NCBI RefSeq assembly: GCF_001704275.1
Contig: NZ_CP011533.1
Coordinates: 9,734,001-9,798,000 of the forward strand
Length of the DNA: 64,000 bases
Reading direction: 5' to 3'
Origin: Streptomyces noursei ATCC 11455
GTDB taxonomy: Bacteria > Actinomycetota > Actinomycetes > Streptomycetales > Streptomycetaceae
Positions 32,986 through 42,000 of this stretch are shown here, piece by piece. A model generated the notes under the pieces. The model was not told the origin of the DNA, did not search any database, and saw only the letters and a list, made by a program, of their open reading frames with translations. Position 1 is the stretch's first letter, and each line of letters opens with the position of its first letter. Made by a program: the position numbers and the translations under genes.

Positions 32986-33128
32986 CGACGACTCCCTCAG
33001 CTACTACTTCCAACGCAACGTACGGATGTGGACCTGAAACGCACCGCCCCCTGCTCATGGCAGCCGAACCCGCAGGCGCTGGATACCCCGTCCTCGCGCT
33101 CCAGCTCCGGCAGGGTCGCCACACGGGA

Positions 33129-33268
33129 GGGGCCGCCCGATAGCCAGCCAGGTCCAGGGACGGGGCGGGCAGTCAAGGGTGGGCATCGCCCAGCGCGTAG
33201 CGCCGCCGTAGGCGCCCTTGACTGGCCGGCACGGCCCGCACACTCCACGAGCGGGCGGCCCCGTCCCT
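33129..33268. repeat. Nested inverted repeats, 140 bp
   Basis: Outer pair AGGGACGGGGC (33,156-33,166) with GCCCCGTCCCT (33,258-33,268). Inner pair CAGTCAAGGG (33,170-33,179) with CCCTTGACTG (33,214-33,223). A third, GGGGCCGCCCG (33,129-33,139), matches CGGGCGGCCCC (33,252-33,262) and competes with the outer pair. No gene covers 32,986-33,371. The architecture is larger than a normal terminator and could be a single-strand initiation site, a transfer origin or a regulatory RNA. Confidence 0.5.
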
Positions 33269-33371
33269 TTGGTTCGCCGCTTAACCAGATCGTGGACGGA
33301 GTGAAGCCCCACTCCGGGAACCGATCGGCATTGTGCAGACTCTCGGTGCACACGGCTCACTTCGTATTCAG

Positions 33372-33839
33372 CTAGCGCCGCTTGGCTGCAGTGCTCAGAC
33401 AGTCGAGGATCACTGTCGCATCCGGAACCGTCACGAAGTTCGTGCAGAACTTCCCCACCTCGGCTGTGCCCAAAACGACCTCGAAATCAGCGCCTGTAGT
33501 CTCACAGTCGTAGCTGTAGGTCCCGGGCCCGCACTCTCCGAGAGCCTTCTCCGCACCGTTGAACCTGGCGATTCCGAACGCCGCGTCCATCGCCTCAGCG
33601 ATCACACCGTTGGGCAGGTCACCGAAGTCGATGGTCACTCGCCCGTGATCGTCGAGGCACAACTTCCCCGAACCGAGATCGGCATGGTCGTACTCCAACG
33701 TGATAGCACAGCAGTACGTCGGAGTCTTGGCTCGCGCCAGCGGAATAAACGCAGTCTGCAACGTTTTGATCGCGGTCTTCTGGACGCGGTCCCATTCCAG
33801 TTCCCAGTCGTTCAGAGCAGTGACGACATCTGGTTGCAT
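33372..33839 (-). CDS. Hypothetical protein
   Basis: 155 residues from the ATG at 33839, which has GGAGGAATC before it. N-terminal helices (MQPDVVTALNDWELEWDRVQ) are followed by a strand-rich domain (YCCAITLEYDHADLGSGKLCL, RVTIDFGDLPNGV) and a C-terminal ILDCLSTAAKRR. No signal peptide or membrane helix. Not recognised. A longer frame to 34226 has no ribosome site. Confidence 0.55.
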   Translation of the reverse strand: MQPDVVTALNDWELEWDRVQKTAIKTLQTAFIPLARAKTPTYCCAITLEYDHADLGSGKLCLDDHGRVTIDFGDLPNGVIAEAMDAAFGIARFNGAEKALGECGPGTYSYDCETTGADFEVVLGTAEVGKFCTNFVTVPDATVILDCLSTAAKRR

Positions 33840-34259
33840 GGCAGATTCCTCCGATCGTTGACTCACGTTGTCGAGGTAGAGGTCACAGGCCGCTGCCGGG
33901 AATACTGAGCGTCGCCAGCACAGGTGCTCGCTCGCCAATGTCCCCTTGAGCGGAGCTGCACGGAGATCCCCGCAGTGCTGGAGAGAAACGAATCCCAATG
34001 GGAGTGCAGCGCCGTACCAGGTAGGCCCGCCCGCCGGCGGGCGCCGGCGCAACGGGGGAGACGCTGCATCTTGTCGACCCGTGAAACTGGCCTGCGGCTG
34101 GGGCGGCTTCCGCACCAGCGTGCGCTGCATCGACGGGGGAAGGCGGGAGAGACCGGCCCCTCGACCTAGCCGGCGAATACTGCCCAGGCGACCGCTTCCA
34201 GATTGGTGGCAGCCGCGGTCTGCCACTACCTGCTGGCATGCACCGGTGGGAAGGCCGGT
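33840..34259. other. Gap without a supported gene
   Basis: About 420 nt. Overlapping frames in several registers, all rich in Arg, Pro and Ser and without ribosome sites. A short GC-rich dyad (CCCGCCCGCCGGCGGGCG) lies near 34,026. The promoter of the 155-residue gene must be in the left part. Confidence 0.35.
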
Positions 34260-35159
34260 TCACAGCTCCATCCAGCTGCGTCGGCCCACACGGTCGTCCA
34301 GGGGCCACCACACCGCCGCCGAAGCACCCTGGGTCTCCAACTCCTCCAGCACTGCGGCACCGCTGGGCACTTCCTCGGCGAACCGAGCCGTCGCGGGATG
34401 CTCACGGACCAATGCCCGTAGATCCGCCACGCGATGCAAAAGCGCCTTCCGGCCGGCTCCGGTCAAAACGAACAGCAGCCGAGGAAAGACAGGGTACGTA
34501 CGCTGCCACGCACGCATCCCGGACACGTCTGCTACCTCACGTCGCCCCGAGACTGAGACATGGTTGTGGAACCTCGCATAGGTGATCACCTTCGACGCCA
34601 GGCGCTCGGATGACTCGGTAGCTCGATCTACCTCGACGAAGGCCCGCAGCATCGCCCGTGTAGGCGCCGTTCGGGTATATCGAAGCAAAGCGTCCGCGAT
34701 CAACGCGCGATCCCCGTCACCGGCCCCATCACGGACGGGATGAGCCACCTCCGGAGACCAGTCCAAGGGTGTGACCTCGTCGCCCCGGCGACGAGCATCT
34801 TCGACAAACGCCAGCGCAGTCCGTGTCACGGCCAGCGTGTGTGCCGTGCGTGCCCCCAACGCCGTATGCCGGCGAACCCGCCGCTGGCCGGCAAACTCAG
34901 GCCAGTTGGCGACGAGATGGGCGCCGTCTTTGGTGAGTGACCAGACGCTCGGATGGTGCGCCCGTTTGACGCTGCTGAGCACTCCTTGCCGTTGAAGATC
35001 ACGGAGGCAGTGCCGAAAGTACCTTAGCTCAGGAGGAGGACTCAACAGACGCCGCAGTTGATCCGTTTCCGCGGCGCGATGGACGAACAGCGCAGCAAGG
35101 GCCTGCTCGCGCACAGGTGTTGGCCGATGGGAGAAAGCCGTGGGGGACGAGGTAAACAT
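34260..35159 (-). CDS. Replication-relaxation family protein
   Basis: About 299 residues. The pattern fits the replication-relaxation (Replic_Relax) family of actinobacterial and Gram-positive mobile elements: an N-terminal winged helix (ALAALFVHRAAETDQLRRLL, LRDLQRQGVLSSV, SVWSLTKDGAHLV), then LGARTAHTLAVTRTALAFVEDARRRG, then FVEVDRATESSERLASKV with the family's acidic E-x-D-x-x-T-E core. Members are needed for mobilisation or replication of some plasmids. The start is uncertain: ATG 35159 follows a weak GGGAA. Upstream lies operator array C, shared with the type IV operons. Confidence 0.8.
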   Translation of the reverse strand: MFTSSPTAFSHRPTPVREQALAALFVHRAAETDQLRRLLSPPPELRYFRHCLRDLQRQGVLSSVKRAHHPSVWSLTKDGAHLVANWPEFAGQRRVRRHTALGARTAHTLAVTRTALAFVEDARRRGDEVTPLDWSPEVAHPVRDGAGDGDRALIADALLRYTRTAPTRAMLRAFVEVDRATESSERLASKVITYARFHNHVSVSGRREVADVSGMRAWQRTYPVFPRLLFVLTGAGRKALLHRVADLRALVREHPATARFAEEVPSGAAVLEELETQGASAAVWWPLDDRVGRRSWMEL

Positions 35160-35203
35160 CAAGGTTCCCGGGCATGGAGGGCCCGCAGCCATCGGCCGCG
35201 GGG

Positions 35204-35273
35204 AGGGTTGGTAACCCTCGCCTTAAGCTCACCCGCAACCGCTTACCACGCTACCTACCACGACGGCTCACCC
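35204..35273 (-). promoter_or_regulatory. Direct-repeat operator array C
   Basis: Plus-strand units are GCTCACCC (35,227-35,234), GCTTACCA (35,241-35,248), ACCTACCA (35,253-35,260) and GCTCACCC (35,266-35,273). The 12-bp step between the second and third matches arrays A and B. On the gene-proximal side is a palindrome, AGGGTT-GGT-AACCCT (35,204-35,218), containing an inverted TTACCA. It precedes the replication-relaxation gene. Confidence 0.55.
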
Positions 35274-35354
35274 TCATTGCGAAGCAATCACATCCACCAT
35301 GGTTATGGCTCCACCTGACTGCGGTGAGGCGTGCGCGGCAGCCGCTCACCAACC

Positions 35355-36077
35355 TCACGGTCGGTCGCGATTGCCGGATGCCTCAGGGAAGGCTTTCCGA
35401 GCCTCACGAACCGCTACGCTCCACAGCGTTAGTGATCCTCCGTTTCTCTGCGATAGTTCAGTCGCGATCCCTCGATACCACCCACCATGCTTCTGCATCT
35501 GCTCGCGTGCAATATCGACTCGGTCGGTAGCCTTGAGCCCTTTCGGCTCGGTGACAGAACCCTCCGGTCTGCCGGTACCGGTGCCCGGTTGGACACCCTT
35601 TCGTTTCTGGTCGAACTCTTGAAGGTCACTACGGAGAAACGCAGGTAGAGGATGTCCAGTCGGCCCCTCCACCTCTCCTACGGGATCAGGGAAATACCCT
35701 GGAAAGTCAACCAAGTATTTCTTGATGGTGGCGTATGGCGATCGAGCCGGCATGGCGAAATTCAACCACTCGGTGGCTTGACGAATGGAGATCAAGTCAT
35801 CCGGATCGCCGTTGTACAGCTCCGGGTCAGTGGGAAGAATGGCGTCACGTTTGCGCTGCTGATGCGCAACATAAAACCGCTCAAATTCCTCTCGGTCGAA
35901 GTAGGCGGCGCGATCGAGTGTGATCTTTTCCGGGTGCCGAAACCCCTCTGGCTGCTGCTCGCGCTCCGCGTACCAGAGTTTGACCGTGGACAGGCCAGCG
36001 CCGGTTCTCTGCCTGATCCAGTCTCGATTTACCACCGTACGGCCCTCGTATACGGCAGTCTTCGGGTTCAACTGCAC
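35355..36077 (-). CDS. DNA-binding protein with several HTH-like segments
   Basis: 240 residues from GTG 36077 (AAGGAGAAAGG upstream at loose spacing); ATG 36212 in the same frame is an alternative. Three segments look like helix-turn-helix units: VVNRDWIRQRTGAGLSTVKL followed by a FDREEFERFY wing, then ISIRQATEWLNFAMPARSPY with TIKKYLVDFPGYF, and a C-terminal REQMQKHGGWYRGIATELSQ with SLTLWSVAVREARKAF. Excisionase/MerR-like units on mobile elements have this style. It is the best local candidate to bind the GCTTACCA arrays, but that is inference. Confidence 0.55.
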   Translation of the reverse strand: MQLNPKTAVYEGRTVVNRDWIRQRTGAGLSTVKLWYAEREQQPEGFRHPEKITLDRAAYFDREEFERFYVAHQQRKRDAILPTDPELYNGDPDDLISIRQATEWLNFAMPARSPYATIKKYLVDFPGYFPDPVGEVEGPTGHPLPAFLRSDLQEFDQKRKGVQPGTGTGRPEGSVTEPKGLKATDRVDIAREQMQKHGGWYRGIATELSQRNGGSLTLWSVAVREARKAFPEASGNRDRP

Positions 36078-36699
36078 CGCGACCGCAACCTTTCTCCTTG
36101 GGCCGCATGCCTGCCAATGCAGCTCGATGCCCGGTCGGTACTGCCATCTTGGGAAAACGCCGCCTGTTACGGCCGCGACGACTCGCAACTCCAAGAGCCA
36201 GCACTCCTGCATGGTTAATCGTACATGCGAGGTACGGGGCCCTCTGCTCCGGCCATACGGGAAACATGACAGTGCTGTCGCTGAGGCGACGGGAGGCGTC
36301 ACTGTCGTCGGCATCTGGACTACGAGAGCGGCCCCAAGACCGGCATCGACGTCGAATGGATACTGGTTGCACGAGGCGGCCGCCCTCGTTCCTGCGCGGC
36401 GGGAGGGCGCCAGCAGCACTGGGTTGAGACGCCATCCTCGGCCGGAGCGGCGCAGCGTCAAGCAGTCGAGATCCTCGGTGTCCTCATGCGAAGCCACGCC
36501 TATGAAACACCCCAGCGGAGTCGGACACGTTCAGGCCGAAGGCCACCCGTTCGTGTACGGTCCTGGCCAATGCCCGTCCGCAGGCGGCACATCGCGCCGT
36601 ACGGTGACGTCCTGATCGTGGAGGGGAGACAGCGCGTGTCCGAGGGGTAGCAGACCGCCGCCGAGTCCGGCATCGACTACAGCAGGCTCGGCCTTCGGT
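36078..36699. other. Gap without a supported gene
   Basis: About 620 nt upstream of the DNA-binding protein gene. The minus-strand frame continues to 36497 without coding character past about 36,212. A sequence CATGTACGATTAACCATG near 36,210 could be a leaderless promoter for the longer form. No other feature noticed. Confidence 0.3.
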
Positions 36700-36873
36700 G
36701 ACGACATCCCCAGCGTGGTGCCGCTGGTGGAGGCCAAGACCCCGCACAGGGTCGTCTTCGGGATCGACACCCTCGGCCAGTGGCGGATCGAGGCGCACGC
36801 CGAAGACGGCACCTTGCTGGAGGCCGCCTGGTGGTGGACGTACGCCGTCGGTGACGGCACCGAGGACGATTAG
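36700..36873 (+). pseudogene. 3' fragment of an unknown gene
   Basis: A plus-strand frame of 57 codons (DDIPSVVPLVEAKTPH through AVGDGTEDD, stop TAG) has strong G/C third-position bias and protein-like order, but no start codon upstream in frame. It looks like the 3' remnant of a gene whose 5' part has been lost or frameshifted. Function unknown. Confidence 0.45.
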
Positions 36874-36935
36874 GAGGACGCCGTCGGCTCGGTCGTGCCC
36901 GACCTATCGGCACCTCCCACCGCCGCGGTGACCGC

Positions 36936-38020
36936 CCCCTGCTCGATGCGGACATCCTGCGCGAGCAGGCTGGCGACCTCACGGAGGTCGCGGTGATGGC
37001 CGACGACGCTGCCAGCAGGGCGCTCTCGAACAGGCTGGACCGGCTCAGCGTCTGGGCGGCGCGGTGCGCACCTACCTGCCAGACGCCGACCGCGCTGGTC
37101 CCTTGCAGCACCATCCGCTGACCCAGGTCGATCCGGCGCTGCCCGAGGCCGCGACCGGTCACAGCCCACCTGCGCACCGCCGCCGGTCGTGCTCGTCCAG
37201 CGCATCGAGGAGACCCCGGCCCAGCCGGAGGGCGAGGAGGATGTCCGGCGCGAGGCCGAACTGGACCGGCACACCGCCCAGCTCGCCGAGAAGGAACGGC
37301 TGCTGTGGGAGAAGGACGACACGAGCGCTGACCTGCGCCGGCAGGTGCAGAAGCTGTCCAAACAGCTGCGCGCCGAGTGTGACAGCGCAGAGCCGGAGCA
37401 GGTTGCGGTGTACGCCGACCCGGAGCGGCAGTTTAGCCACGAGGTCACCCAGCACTGGCTCACCACCCTCCCACAGGCCGAGCGCAAGCAGCATCCCCTC
37501 GCGCCGTACCGGCTCGGGCGGGACTGGCTGGCTTCTCTGGAGGCGATCGAGTTGGTCGACCACTGCAAGGCCCTCGACGTGGCGGTGGAGGTCTTTCACC
37601 GGCCGTGTGGTCGACAACGCCGCCCGCCGGTGCACCGGTTCCGCTCCAGCGAAGGCGGCGACGCCGAATCCCCCATCCGGGACGATGGGGCGGTGGCCTG
37701 GCGGTGCGACACCATCCATCAGGGCACTGGCCGAGGTGACGGGCCGGTCGTATGGCAGCGCGCACCGCCTGCTGACCGACGCGGGGGTGGCCTTCCGTTC
37801 CTGGGGCAGCCGGGAAGGCGGCGTCGTGACCCGGCTACCGTCGCACCGCACGAAGGTCGGGGTAGTCCTCGGAGCCCGGGGCCCCGGCTGCGAGGGCCCG
37901 TTCGGCCGCTGGGCCGACGACGGCCGGTCCGCCGACGAACGCATGGTGGACGAGGCCGATGACGGCACGGGCCCGAAGCCTACGCACCGCCGGTATCCGG
38001 CTCGGGCGTTCCGAACATGA
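36936..38020 (+). pseudogene. Frameshifted HTH protein gene
   Basis: Coding character moves between frames. 36,936-37,080 reads DADILREQAGDLTEVAVMAD. From about 37,189 a second frame reads RREAELDRHTAQLAEKERLL (a coiled coil) and ends near LDVAVEVFHRP at about 37,600. A third frame then continues to RALAEVTGRSYGSAHRLLTD (about 37,720), a helix-turn-helix typical of a streptomycete family of small DNA-binding proteins. At least two frameshifts would be needed to join the pieces, so the gene is broken. Confidence 0.55.
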
Positions 38021-38564
38021 GTGTTGCCAAGTCCTGGATATGTACGGCGAGTTCACGGACATGCGTCGCGCCGGTCTCGCTGTCAGCGAAACGAGTGTCG
38101 GAATCGCCGAGCTGCGCGGCGGGGTCGGCCATCGAGTCGCGCCATTGCTCCACCAGGCCGATCAGGCACTGCAGGATGCCCCGCATCGGATCTGCGATGG
38201 TGCGTCCGCTGAACCCGTCGACGGCCGCCAGGTGCGCCTCGGTCCACCTCAGCCGCTCAACGATCATGTTGGTATCGATGAGCGGAGCCTGCCCGGGCGC
38301 CGACGGTGACAACGACACCTCGGACTGGGAGGACTCCACCAGCAGGTAGAACTCCTCTAGGCCGAGCTTGGCCTCCTCGATCGCGGTCATCGCGTACGCC
38401 TGAGCCCACGCGTTGAGGATGCCGGTCAGGACCGCGACCTTCCGGTCCTCGGTCATGTTCTCCAGGATTGAGCCCTTCAGCGGGATCTGCAGCTTGGCCA
38501 GGGCCTGCGTGAGCTCTTTGGACGTGGGCAGCCCGTCGCGTACGGGCACGGTGGAACGCGTCAT
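37980..38564 (-). CDS. Hypothetical protein
   Basis: 194 residues from ATG 38564; GGGTGA upstream is a modest ribosome site. Predicted to be helical and soluble (ELTQALAKLQIPLKGSILEN, VAVLTGILNAWAQAYAMTAI, GILQCLIGLVEQWRD). It faces the broken gene and overlaps its 3' end by about 40 nt. Not recognised. Confidence 0.55.
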   Translation of the reverse strand: MTRSTVPVRDGLPTSKELTQALAKLQIPLKGSILENMTEDRKVAVLTGILNAWAQAYAMTAIEEAKLGLEEFYLLVESSQSEVSLSPSAPGQAPLIDTNMIVERLRWTEAHLAAVDGFSGRTIADPMRGILQCLIGLVEQWRDSMADPAAQLGDSDTRFADSETGATHVRELAVHIQDLATLMFGTPEPDTGGA

Positions 38565-39681
38565 GCAGGTCACCCTAGCGGCCTGCACGGGCAGCCAATT
38601 CCGTCATCCGCGTCGAGATGACGGCCGGGCACGCCGGCCTGCTCCGGCGAAGCCTCAGCGATCGGCCCGTACACCGCGCCGGCAGCCGCCGCGCAGTCGC
38701 CGATCAGAGCAGTCAAGGTGGCGATCAGCCGAGTGGCGTGCCGACGCGACGCGCCGGTACTTCCAGTGGTGCGTTCATCAGAGCATGATGGCGCGCGTAG
38801 CCGGGCTGCGAGGGCGTTCGCCACATTGCAGTGAACACACGACAAAGTCCCCAGTCGCCCGGGGCCCGTCTTCCTCCGCTTGCGCGGAGAAGGGTGCTGC
38901 GTTTGCCAAGCCTCTGGGGCCACACACGGCTTACACCCACTCAGGCAGGCAAGAGACTCGACTCCGCCGAGCGTAGTCAGTGCGCGTGGCCCACCGTCAG
39001 CGCTCGGGGCGGGCACGCTAACTGATGTGGACCCGGCCCCGGCCGAACGCCGGGCTCGAAGAACCACCGCCCTGCCACCTGCCATGACGTGGGCCGCGTC
39101 CTTGCCACCGGCGAGGCATTCAGCCGCCCCGCCCACGACTGGGGCTGGACTGGTCATTCGTCTACACCATCTGACCTGCGATCGCGCACTTCCGCACAAG
39201 CACTTCGGCCCCCGAGGCGCATACCCCGGTTCTGGTCCGCCACGACAGGTCGGAGACGGCTGCCGGGGCCGACCCGTAGGCTCCGCGTGTCGGGCGGGGA
39301 GCGTGGCGGCCCCTGCCCGGCGCCCGGACTGCTGCCTCGGGCGTGTTCCGCCCCCAGCATCGAGCCCATGACCTGCCCATCGGCACCGATCCAGTCGCAG
39401 GCTTCGTTCTCCTCCCATCCGGCGCCGCAGCCATCCTCGTTGAGCAGGCAATTCAACTCGTCCTCGGTCAGGACCGGCTGGCCACTCGACAGGCATCGAG
39501 ATCGCTGTCGCAGGTCATCGCGGCGATTTGTGCACGTGACGAGATGTGTTTTCCGCGGCGGAACGGCAGACTTCGAACAACCAGTTCGGGTTCGTGACTT
39601 TCATCGTCTGCGCCGCAGGGAAGGAAGGAACGCGAGGTGCGGGGGGGGGTGCCTCTATGTCCTTCGGCAAGGCGGAGTGGG
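38565..39681. other. Decayed region with minus-strand coding remnants
   Basis: Two minus-strand stretches look like former genes. About 38,790-38,570 reads RRHATRLIATLTALIGDCAA and ends just before the 194-residue gene, without a usable start. About 39,490-39,280 reads PVLTEDELNCLLNEDGCGAG and lines up, after one frameshift, with a short upstream frame starting MTCDSDLDAC. The rest has no supported feature; the right end touches the IS110 element. Confidence 0.4.
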
Positions 39682-40890
39682 TCATGCGGGGGCGGTTTCG
39701 GGGGTGCGTAGTTCGTAGAAGGTGCCGTCGGGGAGCATGGCGAAGAGCACGCTGATGCGGTGGCGTGCGAGGCGGAGGAGGGCTTGCGTGTGGGTTTTCC
39801 TGCGGGCTCGGCATTTGTCGTAGTAGGTGCGGGAGGCGTGGTCGTGCAGGGCGGCGAACGCGGAGAGGAACATTGCGCGTTTGAGCTGCCGGTTTCCGCC
39901 TCGGGGTGCGTGTTCGCCGTGGATCGAGGTCCCGGAGGACTTGGTGGCCGGGGCGAGGCCGGCGTAGGAGGCGAGGTGGGCGGCGGTGGGGAAGCTGGTT
40001 CCGTCGCCGACGGTGACCAGCAGGACGGCGGCGGTCCTGACCGCGACCCCGGGCATCGAGGTCAGGACCGGGGAAAGAGGGTGGGCCTCCAGCAGTTCGC
40101 TGATCTGGGCTTCCAGGGCCCTGCGCTGTTCGTGGACGGCCGTGAGGGAACGGGCCAGGGACGGGATGACCACGTCCAGGGTGCCGGTCCCGGGGACGAC
40201 GACGGTCTGTTCGTCCAGGGCGTCGAAGATGTCGTCGATCAGTCGGGTGGCCATGCGCGGGGCCTTGGGGCGGATCACCTCAACGAGTCTGCGGCGTCCG
40301 GCTTTTCGCAGGGCGGCCGGGGATCCGTAGCGTTCCAGCAGCCAGGTCACCGCGACGTGGTCGAGGCGGGGACCCAGGACTCGCTCCAGGCTGGGGTGGA
40401 ACTGGGTGAGCAGGCCGCGGATGCGGTTGGAGGTGCGGGTGGTCTCGGCCGCGAGGTCCTGGTCGAAGCCGACGAGCACGGTCAGCTCAGCGGTGTTCTC
40501 GTCGGTCACCTCCAGCGAGCGCAGGGTGTGCGGCATGGTGCGGGCCGCGTCCGCGATGACCGCGGCGTCTTTCGCATCGGTCTTGGCCTCGCCCGGGTAG
40601 AGGTCGGCGATCCGCCGCATCGCCAGTCCCGGCAGGTAGGCGACCTTGCAGCCCGCGTCGCGGGCGACGGTCAGCGGGAGGGCGCCGATGGAGGCGGGCT
40701 GGTCCACGATCACCAGGACGGTGCCGAACTTCGCGGCCAGCTTGTCGAACACGGCCCGCAGTTTCGGCTCGCTGTTGGGCAGGGGCTTGTCGAAGACCTT
40801 CTTGCCGGCCGGGGTGAGTCCGTGGCCGTGGTGAGCGGTCTTGCCGACGTCCAGGCCGAGGAACACGCCCACGTCTTCGGTATCGAACAT
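39682..40890 (-). CDS. IS110-family transposase
   Basis: 402 residues from ATG 40890. The N-terminal DEDD domain shows VFLGLDVGKTAHHGH (first Asp), VIVDQPASIG and KTDAKDAAVIADAA (the later acidic residues). The C-terminal domain has LTSMPGVAVRTAAVLL and LASYAGLAPATKSSGTS followed by the GGNRQLKRAMF segment with the conserved Ser/Arg/Leu surroundings. IS110 enzymes recombine target and donor under guidance of a structured RNA encoded at one end of the element. The frame is intact. Confidence 0.92.
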   Translation of the reverse strand: MFDTEDVGVFLGLDVGKTAHHGHGLTPAGKKVFDKPLPNSEPKLRAVFDKLAAKFGTVLVIVDQPASIGALPLTVARDAGCKVAYLPGLAMRRIADLYPGEAKTDAKDAAVIADAARTMPHTLRSLEVTDENTAELTVLVGFDQDLAAETTRTSNRIRGLLTQFHPSLERVLGPRLDHVAVTWLLERYGSPAALRKAGRRRLVEVIRPKAPRMATRLIDDIFDALDEQTVVVPGTGTLDVVIPSLARSLTAVHEQRRALEAQISELLEAHPLSPVLTSMPGVAVRTAAVLLVTVGDGTSFPTAAHLASYAGLAPATKSSGTSIHGEHAPRGGNRQLKRAMFLSAFAALHDHASRTYYDKCRARRKTHTQALLRLARHRISVLFAMLPDGTFYELRTPETAPA

Positions 40891-41150
40891 CGCGCCCTTC
40901 CAGGAACGTTGCCGGTGTCGGCCTCGGCGTCGGTGTCGTACGCGCGCATCCACGTTATGCAGACCTGCCGCCCGCGAGCGGCCGGGCATTGCACCCGGCC
41001 AGGCGGCGGTCGGACCTCTTATCAGCGTCTCCGACGGCACCTCCCGGGCCCGGTGACACCACCCCCCAGGTCATGCCTTCGACAGGGGGGAACAGTCATG
41101 CCGGGCCCGGAGGCCAGCGGCCCTCTTGCAGGACCGCGAAAAACATAACG
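40891..41150 (-). ncRNA. Candidate IS110 bridge-RNA region
   Basis: In the IS110 group the guide (bridge) RNA is read from the non-coding end upstream of the transposase. Here the 260 nt upstream hold several dyads, including GGCCGGG..CCCGGCC (near 40,980-41,000) and GGGCCCGG/CCGGGCCC segments (near 41,045 and 41,100), and no gene. The outer boundary, near AAAACATAACGGGG at about 41,140, is estimated from element size only. The RNA itself is inferred from family knowledge. Confidence 0.35.
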
Positions 41151-41636
41151 GGGGGGCGTAGGGGGCTGTGGAGGAATCCGCGGTGGGGTTGCTGGGGGAG
41201 GAGGTATCGCAGGAAGGGGTGCTGCACCGAAAGACACGGCAGGGGCCTCGTGTGGTGTGGGGAGTCTCAGCTTTCGCACGTCGTAAGACGCTTTTGGGTG
41301 GGCGGACTTGGCGGGTTCGGTGCCATTTCGCAGGCTGATCGCCACGTCAGTGAGGTCGAGCTCCACGTATCCATTATCGGTGCCTGCCAGATGGCCAGTA
41401 ACGGTTACCGGAAAGCTGTCCCGGAGGACTTCACACATGTCGAGTGCCAACTGACCCAGCGCGGTCCCGATCGTAAGTTGAGCCTCGTCAGGGATCCAAC
41501 GGTGGCTTTAATGGTCCCACTGCCGACATGGCGTCACCACCAATATCCGTGCTGCCGGGGTGCCTTTGGGAGTGAAACGCAGTTTGGGGTCGGAGGACAG
41601 GTACCCCTCAACCGTGATCTTTATCTTGCCGGACAC
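41151..41636 (-). pseudogene. ssb-like gene with an in-frame TAA
   Basis: GTG 41636 has GAGGAG at good spacing and opens an OB-fold of the single-stranded DNA-binding type (SGKIKITVEGYLSSDPKLRF, GTPAARILVVTPCRQWDH). A TAA at 41,508-41,510 stops it after 42 residues. The same frame then continues as protein-like sequence (SHRWIPDEAQLTIGTALGQL, then EVLRDSFPVTVTGHL and VELDLTDVAISLRN), which is the C-terminal half of an Ssb domain. The proline-rich tail runs to the IS110 end. A nonsense mutation is the simplest explanation. Confidence 0.65.
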
Positions 41637-41847
41637 TGGTGTTCTCCTCGTTGGGGACGGGACGTTCCGTTCCGTAGGCGCGGTTTGCATCGGGGCGGAC
41701 TGCATCTTGCGAAGAGGCGCATCCAATATGGACTGGTGTGGCGATCTTGGGATGGTGAGGAGAGACGCTGCCGCCGCCGGCTGGCCGTACCCTCGTAGTT
41801 CATCCCCGGGTGGCCGTGCTCGTTCGTCGTGGTGCTGGAGATGGGCG

Positions 41848-41970
41848 TCACGTCGCGGACGCAGGTGCTGGGCGTGGTCCGGTTCGGCCCAACCGACGAT
41901 GCCACCGCATCACGCCAAGGACGATGGCGGCGAGCAGAATCAAAAGGCAGCCTTTGGGCGTGAAGCTCAT
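41848..41970 (-). CDS. 40-residue membrane peptide
   Basis: ATG 41970 with AGGGGGAAA upstream. The peptide has one membrane helix (GCLLILLAAIVLGVMRW) followed by a basic tail. It lies 30 nt after the 242-residue gene in the same direction and upstream of the broken ssb-like gene, so the three probably share a transcript. Function unknown. Confidence 0.5.
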   Translation of the reverse strand: MSFTPKGCLLILLAAIVLGVMRWHRRLGRTGPRPAPASAT

Positions 41971-42000
41971 GTTTCCCCCTGAAATGTCTGGTCGAGTGGG

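Noticed and set aside
38570..39496. 308-codon minus frame as one gene
   Set aside because: Only its last 75 codons have coding character; the rest is low-complexity Arg/Gly/Pro sequence that overlaps other remnant frames.
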